The notes under the pieces are model-generated. The model was not told the origin of the DNA and searched no databases. It saw only the letters and a program-made list of their open reading frames with translations. Of a stretch of 62,175 nt of DNA, positions 25,230 through 32,755 are shown in pieces. The first letter of the stretch is position 1. Each line of letters starts with the position of its first letter. The translations under genes were made by a program, and so were the position numbers. Source of the DNA: Elusimicrobiota bacterium (GTDB lineage Bacteria > Elusimicrobiota > Elusimicrobia > UBA1565 > UBA9628); NCBI GenBank assembly GCA_016182905.1, contig JACPFR010000042.1:1-62175 (forward strand), in the 5' to 3' direction.

Positions 25230-27761
25230 ATGAAGATTTCCCCGCGCCGCGCCCTGTCCATCCTCCTGACCGCCGCCCTCCTCCTGGGCGCCGTGCCCCC
25301 GGAGGCCTCGGCGCAGGTCGTCCGCGTCGTCTCGGGACCGACGGGCTCCATGCCGGTCTCGCCCGCGGTCGGCCCGGCCTCCGGGATGACGATGGCCCCC
25401 GCCCTCGGGATCGGCGCCGCCAGCCTCAACGGGACTCTCGCCGCTCCGTCCATCGCCCCCTCTCCCCTCGCGACCCCGACGGCCGTCTCCGCCGCCGCCC
25501 CCGTCGCCCCCGTCGCCGCCGCGCCGGTCGCCGCCGCCCCCGCTCTCGCCGTCTCCGTCCGCGCTGCCGCCTCCGAGGACGCCCCGAAGCTCCCCAACGC
25601 CCCCTCGGCCGCCGCCCCGGTCGAGAAGAAGACCTGGACCCAGCGCCTCTCCTCGCTCATCGGCCGCAAGACCGCTCCCGCCGCGACGCCCGCCGCCGAG
25701 ACGGTGAAGGTCGACGCGGACAAGCTGTTCGACGGCGCGGCCGAGACCGAAGCCTCCACCGAGGGCAAGCCCGTCTCCGCCGGCGACATCAAGCTCACGC
25801 ACGCGAACCTCAAGGCCGCCCTGTCGGCCAAGCTCACCGCCCACAAGACCCTCTCCGCCGCCAAGCGCGCCGCGACCGTCGACGAGTTCGGCGGCCCGCT
25901 CACCGAGCCGATGACCTTCCGCCGGCGCGTCGGCTACGGCCTCAAGCAGGGCCTCAACCTCGTCGGCCTCGGCGCCATCCTCGAGGTCACGCTCCGGCCC
26001 CTCCTCGACGTCTTCCCGTGGCCGCAGTACATGTCGGACGCGACCTTGAGCGGCTTCGGCCGCGTCGCCCTCCTCGCCAAGTACGGCCCCAACGAGATCG
26101 TCGAGGGCCTGGCCACCTCCCCGGCGACCTTCCTCGGCCTCCAGATCCCGATGGCGGTCGCTATGGAAGAGGTCGCCTACCGCCTCCTCGGCTTCGGCCT
26201 CATCTTCCTCGTCCTCGCCGCGGTCAAGCCGTTCACGCGTTGGATCTCCTCGATGATCGAGAGCCTCCCCGACGCGGCCGGCGTCGTCGGCGGCGCCAAG
26301 CGCGTGCTGAAGGCCGGAGAGTGGCTGTCCCACCTCGCCTTCCCCATCGCCGCGGTCCTGTCCTCCTTCAGCTTCGCCGCCGCCCACTTCGCGACCTGGG
26401 GCTTCAGCCCGTTCGTCCTCGCCCTCAACGTCATCCTCGGCCTGTTCCTGGCGCACACCGCCTACCGCAGCCGCAGCCTGACCTCGCCGGTCGTCGCCCA
26501 CCTGATCTTCAACCTCGTCACGATCGGCGGCGTCTTCCTCGCGCTGGCCTACTCCCCCTTCGCCGGCGCCGCGTTCGCCGTCATCGCCGGCCTGCTCGGC
26601 GCGTCCTCCCTCCTGCACGACTGGCTGACGCGCCGCAAGGAGCGCGCCTTCCGCATGAAGCACGGGGCCAAGGCCCTCGTCGCCGTCATGATGCTCGGCG
26701 GCCTCCTGTCCGTCTGGAACGACCCGACGCAGACCCGCCCCAACGAGGCCGTCTCCCGCGCCGCCATCGAGCAGGTGCAGAACAAGACCGAGGTCGCCCC
26801 CGCTCCCGCCGTCGCCGCGGCGCCGGCGGCCGACGCCGCCGCCGTCGAGTCCCGCGAGGCGATGGTCGCCCGCGTCAAAGGCTCCGTCGTGAACGTGATC
26901 GTGCGCACGCCCCGAGGCATGGGCACCGGCTCCGGCTTCATCCTGACCCCCGACGGCGTCTTCATCACCAACGCCCACGTCGTCGGCTCCCGCCGGCCCG
27001 GCCAGCTCGTCGAGGCGCGCATCCCCGGCGTGCAGGGCGTGATCAAGGCCAAGGTCCTCGCCGTCAACCACGACAAGGACCTCGCCATCGTCCAGCTCGC
27101 CCCCCGCGCCGACGGCAAGCCCTGGCCCGTCGTCAAGCTCGCCTCCTCCGCCCCCCGCGAGGGCGAGGACGTCACCGCCACCGGCTACCCGCGCGGCCTC
27201 CCCTTCACCGTGAGCGCCGGCGTCGTCAGCGGCATGGACGGCCGCGGCAACATGTACGTCAAGCACCTGCAGACCGACGCCGCCATCAACCCCGGCAACT
27301 CCGGCGGCCCCCTCTTCAACGCCCGCGGCGAGGTGGTCGGCGTCAACACGCAGATCTACACGCAGAGCGGCGGCTCCGACGGCCTCGGCTTCTCGATCAT
27401 GGCCCCCGAGGTGGCGCACGTGATGGCGCAGTACGCCAAGACGGGCAACATCGGCACCGCCTCGCTCGGCATCATCGCCAACCTCTCCGACCCGATGGCC
27501 CCCGACGCCGGCCTCGAGATCGAGTACATCCGCCACGGCTCCGCCGCCGAGAAGGCCGGCCTCAAGCGCGGGGACCTGATCATCGGCGTCGGCGAGGCGA
27601 CCATCTCCGAGGGCGGCCAGGAGGCCGCCGGCCACGTCGCGGCCGTCCTCTCCAAGATGATCCCCGGCCAGAAGACGACGATCACCGTCCTGCGCGGCGA
27701 CGAGCCCGTTCAGCTCGAGCTCACCGCCGACATGAAAGTCACCAAGGCTCCGAGCCACTAA
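25230..27761 (+). CDS. CPBP intramembrane protease fused to HtrA-type serine protease
   Basis: An 843-residue fusion. Residues 1-28 are a signal peptide, 29-160 an Ala/Pro/Val tract, and 161-170 is VDADKLFDGA, shared with the giant Bat protein. Residues about 230-500 form a CPBP (Abi) membrane protease: EEVAYR at 313-318, FAAAHF and HLIFN. Residues about 550-843 are HtrA-like: His583 (TNAHVV), Asp617 (HDKDLAIVQL), Ser691 (NPGNSGGPL), then a PDZ domain (SAAEKAGLKRGDLIIGV). Both catalytic sets look intact. It would couple cleavage inside the membrane with a periplasmic protease for envelope quality control or signalling; this is inference. Confidence 0.85.
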   Translation: MKISPRRALSILLTAALLLGAVPPEASAQVVRVVSGPTGSMPVSPAVGPASGMTMAPALGIGAASLNGTLAAPSIAPSPLATPTAVSAAAPVAPVAAAPVAAAPALAVSVRAAASEDAPKLPNAPSAAAPVEKKTWTQRLSSLIGRKTAPAATPAAETVKVDADKLFDGAAETEASTEGKPVSAGDIKLTHANLKAALSAKLTAHKTLSAAKRAATVDEFGGPLTEPMTFRRRVGYGLKQGLNLVGLGAILEVTLRPLLDVFPWPQYMSDATLSGFGRVALLAKYGPNEIVEGLATSPATFLGLQIPMAVAMEEVAYRLLGFGLIFLVLAAVKPFTRWISSMIESLPDAAGVVGGAKRVLKAGEWLSHLAFPIAAVLSSFSFAAAHFATWGFSPFVLALNVILGLFLAHTAYRSRSLTSPVVAHLIFNLVTIGGVFLALAYSPFAGAAFAVIAGLLGASSLLHDWLTRRKERAFRMKHGAKALVAVMMLGGLLSVWNDPTQTRPNEAVSRAAIEQVQNKTEVAPAPAVAAAPAADAAAVESREAMVARVKGSVVNVIVRTPRGMGTGSGFILTPDGVFITNAHVVGSRRPGQLVEARIPGVQGVIKAKVLAVNHDKDLAIVQLAPRADGKPWPVVKLASSAPREGEDVTATGYPRGLPFTVSAGVVSGMDGRGNMYVKHLQTDAAINPGNSGGPLFNARGEVVGVNTQIYTQSGGSDGLGFSIMAPEVAHVMAQYAKTGNIGTASLGIIANLSDPMAPDAGLEIEYIRHGSAAEKAGLKRGDLIIGVGEATISEGGQEAAGHVAAVLSKMIPGQKTTITVLRGDEPVQLELTADMKVTKAPSH

Positions 27762-28068
27762 GTTTCGCGGCGGCGCAGAACGCTCTTGAGTTCTTCGGGG
27801 ACCGGCAGAGCGCCCTTCAGATCCCGCGGGAGTTCCTTCGACAGCATATTGGACGCGACTCCGATCGGCTTCCCCTAGCGTGATATTTTGGTGCCAGGTC
27901 AATTTTGCAAGCGTCACTTGCAAAATCGATTCCTCTCCACCATACGATCGACCCTTCCGAATTGTTCCCTTCTCGGGACAGCGAATTCCCTGCTATTTCA
28001 TTCAAATATATGGGTTATTCGAATTTTTTCAGGGCGTTGCGAGCCGCTAAGTTTCGTATCGTTTCGGC
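27762..28068. other. Gene-free interval with a 10-bp dyad
   Basis: About 300 bases without a supported gene, AT-richer toward its right end. It contains a perfect inverted repeat (27902-27926) and, next to the following gene, TATCGT 6 bases before the ATG. Short open frames on both strands match nothing I recognise. Confidence 0.5.
27902..27926. repeat. Inverted repeat ATTTTGCAAG / CTTGCAAAAT
   Basis: Ten-base perfect arms around the 5-base loop CGTCA, 140 bases after the protease gene. No T-run on either side, so it is more like a protein site or a stable RNA hairpin than a classic terminator. Confidence 0.5.
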
Positions 28069-28608
28069 ATGATTCGAAACTTATGGCTCGCGGCGTTGCT
28101 CCTTCTCCCTCTCTCGGCGCGCGCGGCCGAGGATCAGTACGCCTCTCTGAAGCCGCTCATGGGCACCTGGCTCGTGGACCGAGACTGCAGGATCTATCGC
28201 GACAAGGTCCTCGTCGTCTTCTCACGCCTGCCCAAGACCGTCCTTGTCGAGTTCCGCAGCCCGGGCAAGTCCGAGGCGAGCTTCGGCAAGGCCGACATCG
28301 TCGCCACCGGCGAGGAGGACCACTACCGCGCGGTCACCGTCCTGCCGGGCAACCCGGTCCTCAAGGCGCTGGGCATCTCCTCGGTCAGCGGGAGCGTGAA
28401 CGTCTCCACGGAAGAAGAAGACGATGAGGACTCCTTGCCGAACAACTACATCACCAGCAGCTCGAAGGTCTCCGTGCTCTCGAGCCTGCTCACCATACGG
28501 CTACGCGAGAAGTACAAGAAGGGGACCTTCATCTTCAACGTCGAGTCGCCCATGGGCAAGCAGACCTGCCGAGGCTCGGGCGTGAAGCGGCCGGCCGCGA
28601 AGAAGTAG
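28069..28608 (+). CDS. Secreted protein of unknown function
   Basis: A 179-residue protein with a signal peptide (LWLAALLLLPLSARA). The mature protein starts EDQYASLKPLMGTWLVDRDC and continues with alternating strands, somewhat like lipocalin-type 'GTW' barrels. It includes an acidic stretch EEEDDED and ends KKGTFIFNVESPMGKQTCRGSG. Two Cys could form a disulfide. No certain family. TATCGT lies 6 bases before the ATG. Confidence 0.6.
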   Translation: MIRNLWLAALLLLPLSARAAEDQYASLKPLMGTWLVDRDCRIYRDKVLVVFSRLPKTVLVEFRSPGKSEASFGKADIVATGEEDHYRAVTVLPGNPVLKALGISSVSGSVNVSTEEEDDEDSLPNNYITSSSKVSVLSSLLTIRLREKYKKGTFIFNVESPMGKQTCRGSGVKRPAAKK

Positions 28609-28614
28609 CCTGGC

Positions 28615-28640
28615 GGGCCGGCCGATGGTTAGGCCGGCCC
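28615..28640 (+). terminator. GC-rich hairpin after secreted protein gene
   Basis: GGGCCGGCC and GGCCGGCCC pair perfectly around an 8-base loop, starting 6 bases after the stop at 28608. There is no T-tract, so termination would need Rho or be weak. Confidence 0.45.
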
Positions 28641-28733
28641 CGGGTCACGGCGTCCCTTCCTGTATATAGTCGACCACGATGGTGATGATCTTCCTGACGG
28701 TGTCGTTGCAGGAGCGGAAATCTCCAGCAAATC

Positions 28734-28755
28734 GGGGTTCGAGGGATCGAACCCC
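28734..28755. repeat. Stem-loop GGGGTTCGA / TCGAACCCC
   Basis: Nine-base perfect arms with loop GGGA. The arms look like a tRNA T-arm sequence, but no tRNA surrounds them. Lies in the AT-richer spacer with the paired dyads. Confidence 0.4.
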
Positions 28756-28800
28756 CGAATGAAGGGGTCGATGTTTCCCAGAAATGCACCGTTGGGGAGG

Positions 28801-28847
28801 TATACCGGGAATCCCGGTATATATAAATACTACCGGGATTCCCGGTA
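28801..28847. promoter_or_regulatory. Two copies of a CCGGGA-W-TCCCGG dyad
   Basis: Copy 1 (28801-28821) has 10-base arms starting TATACCGGGA around a single A; copy 2 (28831-28847) has 8-base arms TACCGGGA around a single T. The copies are reverse complements, with centres 28 bases apart. A 14-base palindrome TTAAATCGATTTAA follows at 28859-28872, overlapping the stop of the next minus-strand gene. It looks like a double operator or a small repeat element; the bound protein is unknown. Confidence 0.55.
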
Positions 28848-28868
28848 TAAATAAGCGTTTAAATCGAT

Positions 28869-29243
28869 TTAACGGGCTGGCTCGCGCGCGGCAGGGTCGC
28901 GCCACAGCTTCCAGGTACGCCATAGGCCCATCAGCGCGACGGCCCCGAAGCCCGCCGTCATCGCCGCCGCCTCCCGGCTCTTTCCGATCGATCCCGCGTT
29001 CTGGGCCACGCCCGCCAGGCCGAGGCCGGCGTTGCCGCCCGTCGCGATGGCCTGCACCGCGAAGCTCTCCCCCTTCGAGTTGCGCAGGTCGCCGGGGAGC
29101 CACAGCTTGCCGGTCGCGAGCGGGGCGGCCGGGGCCCGGGCGAAGCGCGGGCGGACGTTGCCGTAAAGATCCAGGTCGAGCTTGCCGGCGCAAGCCGGAC
29201 CGGCCAGGAACGCCGCCGCGACGACCAGGCTTAAACGGGCCAT
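28869..29243 (-). CDS. Small secreted or membrane protein
   Basis: A 124-residue protein with a signal peptide (MARLSLVVAAAFLAGPACA), a short polar middle (LDLDLYGNVRPRF) and a C-terminal hydrophobic helix (AAMTAGFGAVALMGLWRTW) followed by basic residues. Not recognised; similar in style to the small protein at 7330-7686 (signal, one or two helices, AGN-type glycine stretch). TAAACT lies 5 bases before the ATG. Confidence 0.55.
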   Translation of the reverse strand: MARLSLVVAAAFLAGPACAGKLDLDLYGNVRPRFARAPAAPLATGKLWLPGDLRNSKGESFAVQAIATGGNAGLGLAGVAQNAGSIGKSREAAAMTAGFGAVALMGLWRTWKLWRDPAAREPAR

Positions 29244-29248
29244 GCCTT

Positions 29249-29254
29249 AGTTTA
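29249..29254 (-). promoter_or_regulatory. -10-like TAAACT, 5 bases before start
   Basis: Same hexamer as before the fusion protease gene, here 5 bases from the ATG at 29243. Leaderless pattern. Confidence 0.4.
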
Positions 29255-29296
29255 CGCCGCGCGGCGGCGCCTGTCGAGGGCCCTCGCGCGGCGGTC

Positions 29297-29338
29297 TTGA
29301 CTCAAAGCCAATTGGCTATTACACTATAGCCATATGGC
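29297..29338 (+). promoter_or_regulatory. Toxin-antitoxin promoter with three-part dyad operator
   Basis: TTGACT (29297-29302), a 17-base spacer and TACACT (29320-29325) form the best sigma-70-type promoter in the window, with RNA start expected at or next to the ATG (29334). The promoter is woven into symmetry: palindromes GCCAATTGGC (29307-29316) and GCCATATGGC (29329-29338) flank TATTACACTATA, and TGGCTAT/ATAGCCA mirror around the -10. This is a typical autoregulation site for an Xre-type antitoxin. Confidence 0.75.
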
Positions 29339-29783
29339 TACTACTCGAAAGCCGGCGCGCGGCCGGCCCCAGCATTCCGTGATCGGCGAAGCCCCCGAAA
29401 AGGGCGCGCACGCGACCGCGGATGCGGTGGACCGCATCCGGGGAGGCTTCCGCTGGGCGGATGTCAGCCTCTACCAGGAATCCTTCCGCATCAAGGACAA
29501 GATGTTCGCGAGGATCATCGGGGTCAGCGACCGGACTTTGACGAGAACCCGGCGGAACAAGGCCTTCCTCGACCCGGTGGCCAGCGACAGGTTTTACCGG
29601 ACGGCGAAGGTGCTGCGGCTCGCGGCGGACGTATTCGAGGATCTGGAGCGGGCCGTTTCCTGGCTTCAGCGCGAACAGCCGGGACTCGGTGGGCAGATCC
29701 CCCTCACGCTCCTCGACACCGAGCCGGGGACGCATGCGGTGGAGACCTTGCTGACCCAGCTCGAGTACGGCGTGCTCCCTTGA
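29334..29783 (+). CDS. Xre/MbcA/ParS-type antitoxin
   Basis: A 149-residue protein. The middle (about residues 45-95, YQESFRIKDKMFARIIGVSDRTLTRTRR) is a helix-turn-helix segment, and residues 80-149 (FYRTAKVLRLAADVFED ... AVETLLTQLEYGVLP) fit the ParS/MbcA C-terminal toxin-binding domain. It should bind and neutralise the RES toxin encoded next and repress its own promoter through the flanking palindromes. The basic N-terminus (MATTRKPARGRP) may help contact DNA. Toxin start TTG overlaps its stop. Confidence 0.85.
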   Translation: MATTRKPARGRPQHSVIGEAPEKGAHATADAVDRIRGGFRWADVSLYQESFRIKDKMFARIIGVSDRTLTRTRRNKAFLDPVASDRFYRTAKVLRLAADVFEDLERAVSWLQREQPGLGGQIPLTLLDTEPGTHAVETLLTQLEYGVLP

Positions 29784-30247
29784 TCCGGGCCTGGCGCATC
29801 GACAAAGCCGCTCGCTCCAAGGCCGACTCGTTCTCGGGTGAGGGCGGGCGGCTGGTCGCGGGGCGGTGGAACAGCAAAGGACAGGCGGTCGTCTACGCGG
29901 CCTCGACGCTGTCGCTGGCGGCTCTGGAGAAATTCGTGCATCTGGGGGCGGAGGGTTCCGCCATCGCCTTCGTCAGCTATGAGATTCTCATTCCTTCCAC
30001 CGTCAGGACGGCCGAAGTGAAGCGGGCCGCGGTACCGGGGGATTGGCGGGAGCAGCCGGCGCCGGCGTCGACGCAGAAAATAGGGGACGAGTGGATACGG
30101 GGGATGAGGAGCGCGGTGTTGAGGGTCCCCTCCGTTGTCACGCCGGACGAATTCAACCTGATTTTGAATCCCGCGCATCCGGATTTCGTGAAGATTAAGG
30201 TCTCCGCGCCGCGCGCCTACAGCTTCGATTCGCGAATGTGGAAGTAG
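29780..30247 (+). CDS. RES-domain toxin (NAD-degrading type)
   Basis: A 155-residue RES-family protein: MIRAWRIDKAARSKADSFSG at the start, then RLVAGRWNSKGQAVVYAA, LAALEKFVHLG and a late Ser in AVLRVPSVVTPDEFN, i.e. the Arg, Tyr, Glu and Ser positions of the family. RES toxins with Xre/ParS antitoxins are known to break down NAD+. TTG start coupled to the antitoxin stop (TTGA). The pair sits at the left edge of the AT-richer island. Confidence 0.85.
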   Translation: MIRAWRIDKAARSKADSFSGEGGRLVAGRWNSKGQAVVYAASTLSLAALEKFVHLGAEGSAIAFVSYEILIPSTVRTAEVKRAAVPGDWREQPAPASTQKIGDEWIRGMRSAVLRVPSVVTPDEFNLILNPAHPDFVKIKVSAPRAYSFDSRMWK

Positions 30248-30349
30248 GCAGGCAGCGGGACCCAGCTACCGCGATGAGCAAATCAGTTTCCACTGCGCCC
30301 GGACGCATTAGAGCCGGCAACCAATGACTTAAAGCAAACTGATTAGGCG

Positions 30350-31306
30350 TCAGAATTCCTTGTAGAAAAAAGGCGCGGTTGGCTTAACCGGACTAGATGT
30401 TATTCGCAGCGTTGAATAGCCGCGTTTGAGCGATATTTCAATGTGCACCTTGTCGACGTGTGCTTTCAATTTCTTGTGGCGAGTTAGGGCTCTCAAAACT
30501 CGCCGCCAATTGTGAACTCCAGAGACGACCTTTTTTCCAATGAAATGGAATCCCCTGCCGCTCTTCAGTAATACGCCGCCAAACGGTTTCAGGAGGGCTT
30601 CGACTGCCGGGTTGACGGCATCGATGTCGATCATTATCAGATGATCGTCGTCATACTGATTGACACGACTGTTTAACCCAACGACATAGTCTTCCGAGCG
30701 ATTTACCTTAAGCCGTTTCAGCATGCGGACAGCTTCACTGGCGAGCCTTTTGATTCCGAATATTTCAAGATAGAAAGGCGGCTGCCAATATGTCAGCCGC
30801 GAGTGGTGGGAATAGGTCTTCGGGCAGTAGATGTCGAATGAGAAATCCTTAATAAGGCCAGGATTGTCTGCCAGCAGACTTTTTAACAGATCGGCGGCTT
30901 CAACGACAGGAACGATCCGCTGGCAGAATTTCACATAAGACGTTAGCGTGCGGAGCTGCTTCTTGAGATCATCCGGATCAGGGGCATGGGTAGTGCGATA
31001 GTTGAATTCATTCCGCTGCACATGGAGTTCAGTGTGGAGCTTCACATAACGGCGCGGGAAATCATGCTTGCGCCCATACGTTTTATGAAGCTGTGTCTGC
31101 ACGTGTTCGTGGCTTGGGCTCGCTTTGATGAGAGAGCAAAGCAACGACTGTGAAATATAAAAACATGTGAAATACAGGTGCACGACTGCTTCTCGATAGA
31201 GGCCGGCCTCGATCAGCTTGTCTGCCGCGTCACGCTCGGAAGTTCCAAGAGCCATCAGGGTGCTGGCTCTCTTTTTTTGATGCGGAGTATATGTGAGTGG
31301 CTTCAT
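30350..31306 (-). CDS. HEPN domain fused to AEP-primase-like domain
   Basis: A 318-residue protein. Residues 10-150 look like a HEPN domain of the COG1895 type (GLYREAVVHLYFTCFYISQSLLCSLI, HEHVQTQLHKTYGRKHDFP, RNEFNYRTTH). The C-terminal third resembles an archaeo-eukaryotic primase core: LIMIDIDAVNP (D-x-D), KSGRGFHFIGKK (SGxGxH) and RGYSTLRITSSPVKP. No such fusion is known to me. The gene is AT-richer than its surroundings and follows another helical gene by 75 bases in the same direction, as defence pairs often do. Role in defence is inference. Confidence 0.5.
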   Translation of the reverse strand: MKPLTYTPHQKKRASTLMALGTSERDAADKLIEAGLYREAVVHLYFTCFYISQSLLCSLIKASPSHEHVQTQLHKTYGRKHDFPRRYVKLHTELHVQRNEFNYRTTHAPDPDDLKKQLRTLTSYVKFCQRIVPVVEAADLLKSLLADNPGLIKDFSFDIYCPKTYSHHSRLTYWQPPFYLEIFGIKRLASEAVRMLKRLKVNRSEDYVVGLNSRVNQYDDDHLIMIDIDAVNPAVEALLKPFGGVLLKSGRGFHFIGKKVVSGVHNWRRVLRALTRHKKLKAHVDKVHIEISLKRGYSTLRITSSPVKPTAPFFYKEF

Positions 31307-31380
31307 ATTCTTGCGGGATACTTAACGATACGCCATGCCACGCGCGCTACTGGAACTCCACAAAGAAAGCACGCTTCGCC

Positions 31381-32268
31381 CTACGGCACATCGAATAAGA
31401 TTCCCCAGTCAGCATCTGGATCAAATTCGCCGGCCTCTTCGTCTTTGGAACGCCAAGAACCAAAAAAGTCCTCCACGTGCCCTTCCGACATGATGTGCAT
31501 GATGTTAGTCGGCAACGGATGCTTCCGCCGCAAATAGTCCATCCGATAATGGTCTTCTTTGTCGTAAAACGTAAAGCCATCAATCTCCACATCGCAAATC
31601 TGGTCAATTACATCGGCCTTCAGAAAGAATTTCCCGCTTGCGTTTTTAAGAAACGAGGTTTCAATTAGCTCAGATTGCAGCTGAGCAATTTCCGCAAACA
31701 ACCTGCACATGTCGATCACATCAATATCTGCCTTTGGGAAGGAGTCGCCGCTCGATGGCGCTCGATACGAAATCAGCTCTCGATAAGCTTTTAAGTGCGT
31801 GATGTGCTGTTTGGTTTTACCCGCCAGTTTCCTGTTAAATTGAGCGAAGATGTCGCTGGCAATATTTATTGTCTTCGTATGCGTCGTCAATAATAATCCG
31901 CCGTTATCCCACGGGATGCTTGGATTGGTGAGCAGAATGGAGCGAAGTGAATTAAGAACCGTATAGTAGTCGAGATACGAGACCACAGCCCGCAAATTTT
32001 TTGTCTTTGCGAACTCGAGACTCTGGGCCATAACAGATGAAGCGAGCACCATTTTCGCCGCGAAATAGATTCGCGCAATCCATTCCGAGTTCTTGTCATC
32101 ATCCCAGCTTTTCGAAATCGGGGCAAACCTGCTTAATAGCTGCTGGCATGTTTTGGTGACAGTAGCTTCCATGCAGTGTTTCGGAATGGAACGGAACTCA
32201 TAGGACCAAGTTCTCCCAGCGAAATTGGTGCGGGTTTCGAGGAGTTTGCGAACCTTTATATGGGTCAT
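31381..32268 (-). CDS. HEPN-like helical protein of unknown function
   Basis: A 295-residue mostly helical protein. YFAAKMVLASSVMAQSLEFA, VSYLDYYTVLNSLRSILL and THLKAYRELISYRAP have the rhythm of HEPN-like domains; the C-terminus is acidic (SKDEEAGEFDPDADWGILF). No catalytic motif stands out. The ATG follows GTTTAAT, the right end of the attC-like hairpin, by 2 bases, as in integron cassettes. Probably works with the HEPN-primase-like gene downstream. AT-rich, acquired DNA. Confidence 0.5.
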   Translation of the reverse strand: MTHIKVRKLLETRTNFAGRTWSYEFRSIPKHCMEATVTKTCQQLLSRFAPISKSWDDDKNSEWIARIYFAAKMVLASSVMAQSLEFAKTKNLRAVVSYLDYYTVLNSLRSILLTNPSIPWDNGGLLLTTHTKTINIASDIFAQFNRKLAGKTKQHITHLKAYRELISYRAPSSGDSFPKADIDVIDMCRLFAEIAQLQSELIETSFLKNASGKFFLKADVIDQICDVEIDGFTFYDKEDHYRMDYLRRKHPLPTNIMHIMSEGHVEDFFGSWRSKDEEAGEFDPDADWGILFDVP

Positions 32269-32270
32269 AG

Positions 32271-32349
32271 ATTAAACGTAGGCTGAACGGCGGCGGCTAC
32301 CCGCTATCCAGCCTAGTCGGGCCGCCGTCCGTTCAAGCCGATGTTATGC
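32271..32349 (-). repeat. attC-like site
   Basis: A 79-base imperfect hairpin. Left arm GGCTGAACGG-CGGCGGC (32281-32297) pairs with 32321-32339, which carries two extra unpaired bases; a second small stem lies in the loop. The ends are ATTAAAC (32271-32277) and GTTATGC (32343-32349). Read on the minus strand this gives GCATAAC ... GGCTTGAAC ... GTTCAGCC ... GTTTAAT, i.e. R'', L'', L', R' of an integron attC with bulges on the R'' side. The R' ends right before the next gene's ATG. Confidence 0.6.
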
Positions 32350-32755
32350 GCCGAAGACAGGCGCCCTTAAGCCATTTTATAGTCGGACCAGCACGCGAAA
32401 AATCGCGCACCAACGGCTAGCGGGACTGGTCCTGTACGATCGGGGTGCGCCAAACTAACAATTCTTGGCGATCCAATCTTCGACCTTACGTATTGCGTCG
32501 GAAAGCTGTTTGTAGATGTATGCCAATAATGCGCTTGTGCCCATAGCTGCGCCGGCGCCTGCGATTAATCCAAAGCCGGTCGAGGCCAACAACGCGGCAA
32601 CCACGGAGATTGCTGCGACAGCAGCGAACGAAAGGATCCAAAAGTTGTCCATGTACCACTTCAGATCCCGAAGTTTCTTGTTTGCATCAGCGCAGTCTTT
32701 GATTGGCATCATTCCTCCTTTTTGTAGTCCGACAATATTCCTACGCACGCATAAC
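32277..32755 (-). mobile_element. Putative integron gene cassette
   Basis: Runs from GTTATGCG (minus strand, 32755-32748) to the R' box of the attC-like site. The first eight bases of this unit are exactly complementary to the R'' box of its own attC-like end (CGCATAAC), as expected because R' and R'' come from the same site before insertion. It carries one small membrane-protein gene. No integrase is in the window, so this would be a cassette or a remnant away from an integrase. Confidence 0.5.
32455..32712 (-). CDS. Small two-helix membrane protein (cassette-encoded)
   Basis: An 85-residue protein: polar N-terminus with KDCADANKKLRDLKWYMDN, then two hydrophobic helices (FWILSFAAVAAISVVAALLA and FGLIAGAGAAMGTSALLAY) and a short amphipathic tail ending IAKNC. 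Looks like a small membrane effector or holin-like protein; no family recognised. AAGGAGG directly precedes a double ATG, so 32712 or 32709 may be used. AT-rich relative to neighbours. Confidence 0.6.
   Translation of the reverse strand: MMPIKDCADANKKLRDLKWYMDNFWILSFAAVAAISVVAALLASTGFGLIAGAGAAMGTSALLAYIYKQLSDAIRKVEDWIAKNC

Noticed and set aside
28734-28755. tRNA-like T-arm
   Set aside because: The stem-loop resembles GGTTCGA-type T-arm sequence, but the loop is 4 bases and no acceptor or anticodon arms can be drawn around it.
31307-31380. Second attC site between the two HEPN-type genes
   Set aside because: GTTAAGT occurs before the second gene, but no matching R'' box or foldable hairpin lies upstream, so it is likely chance.
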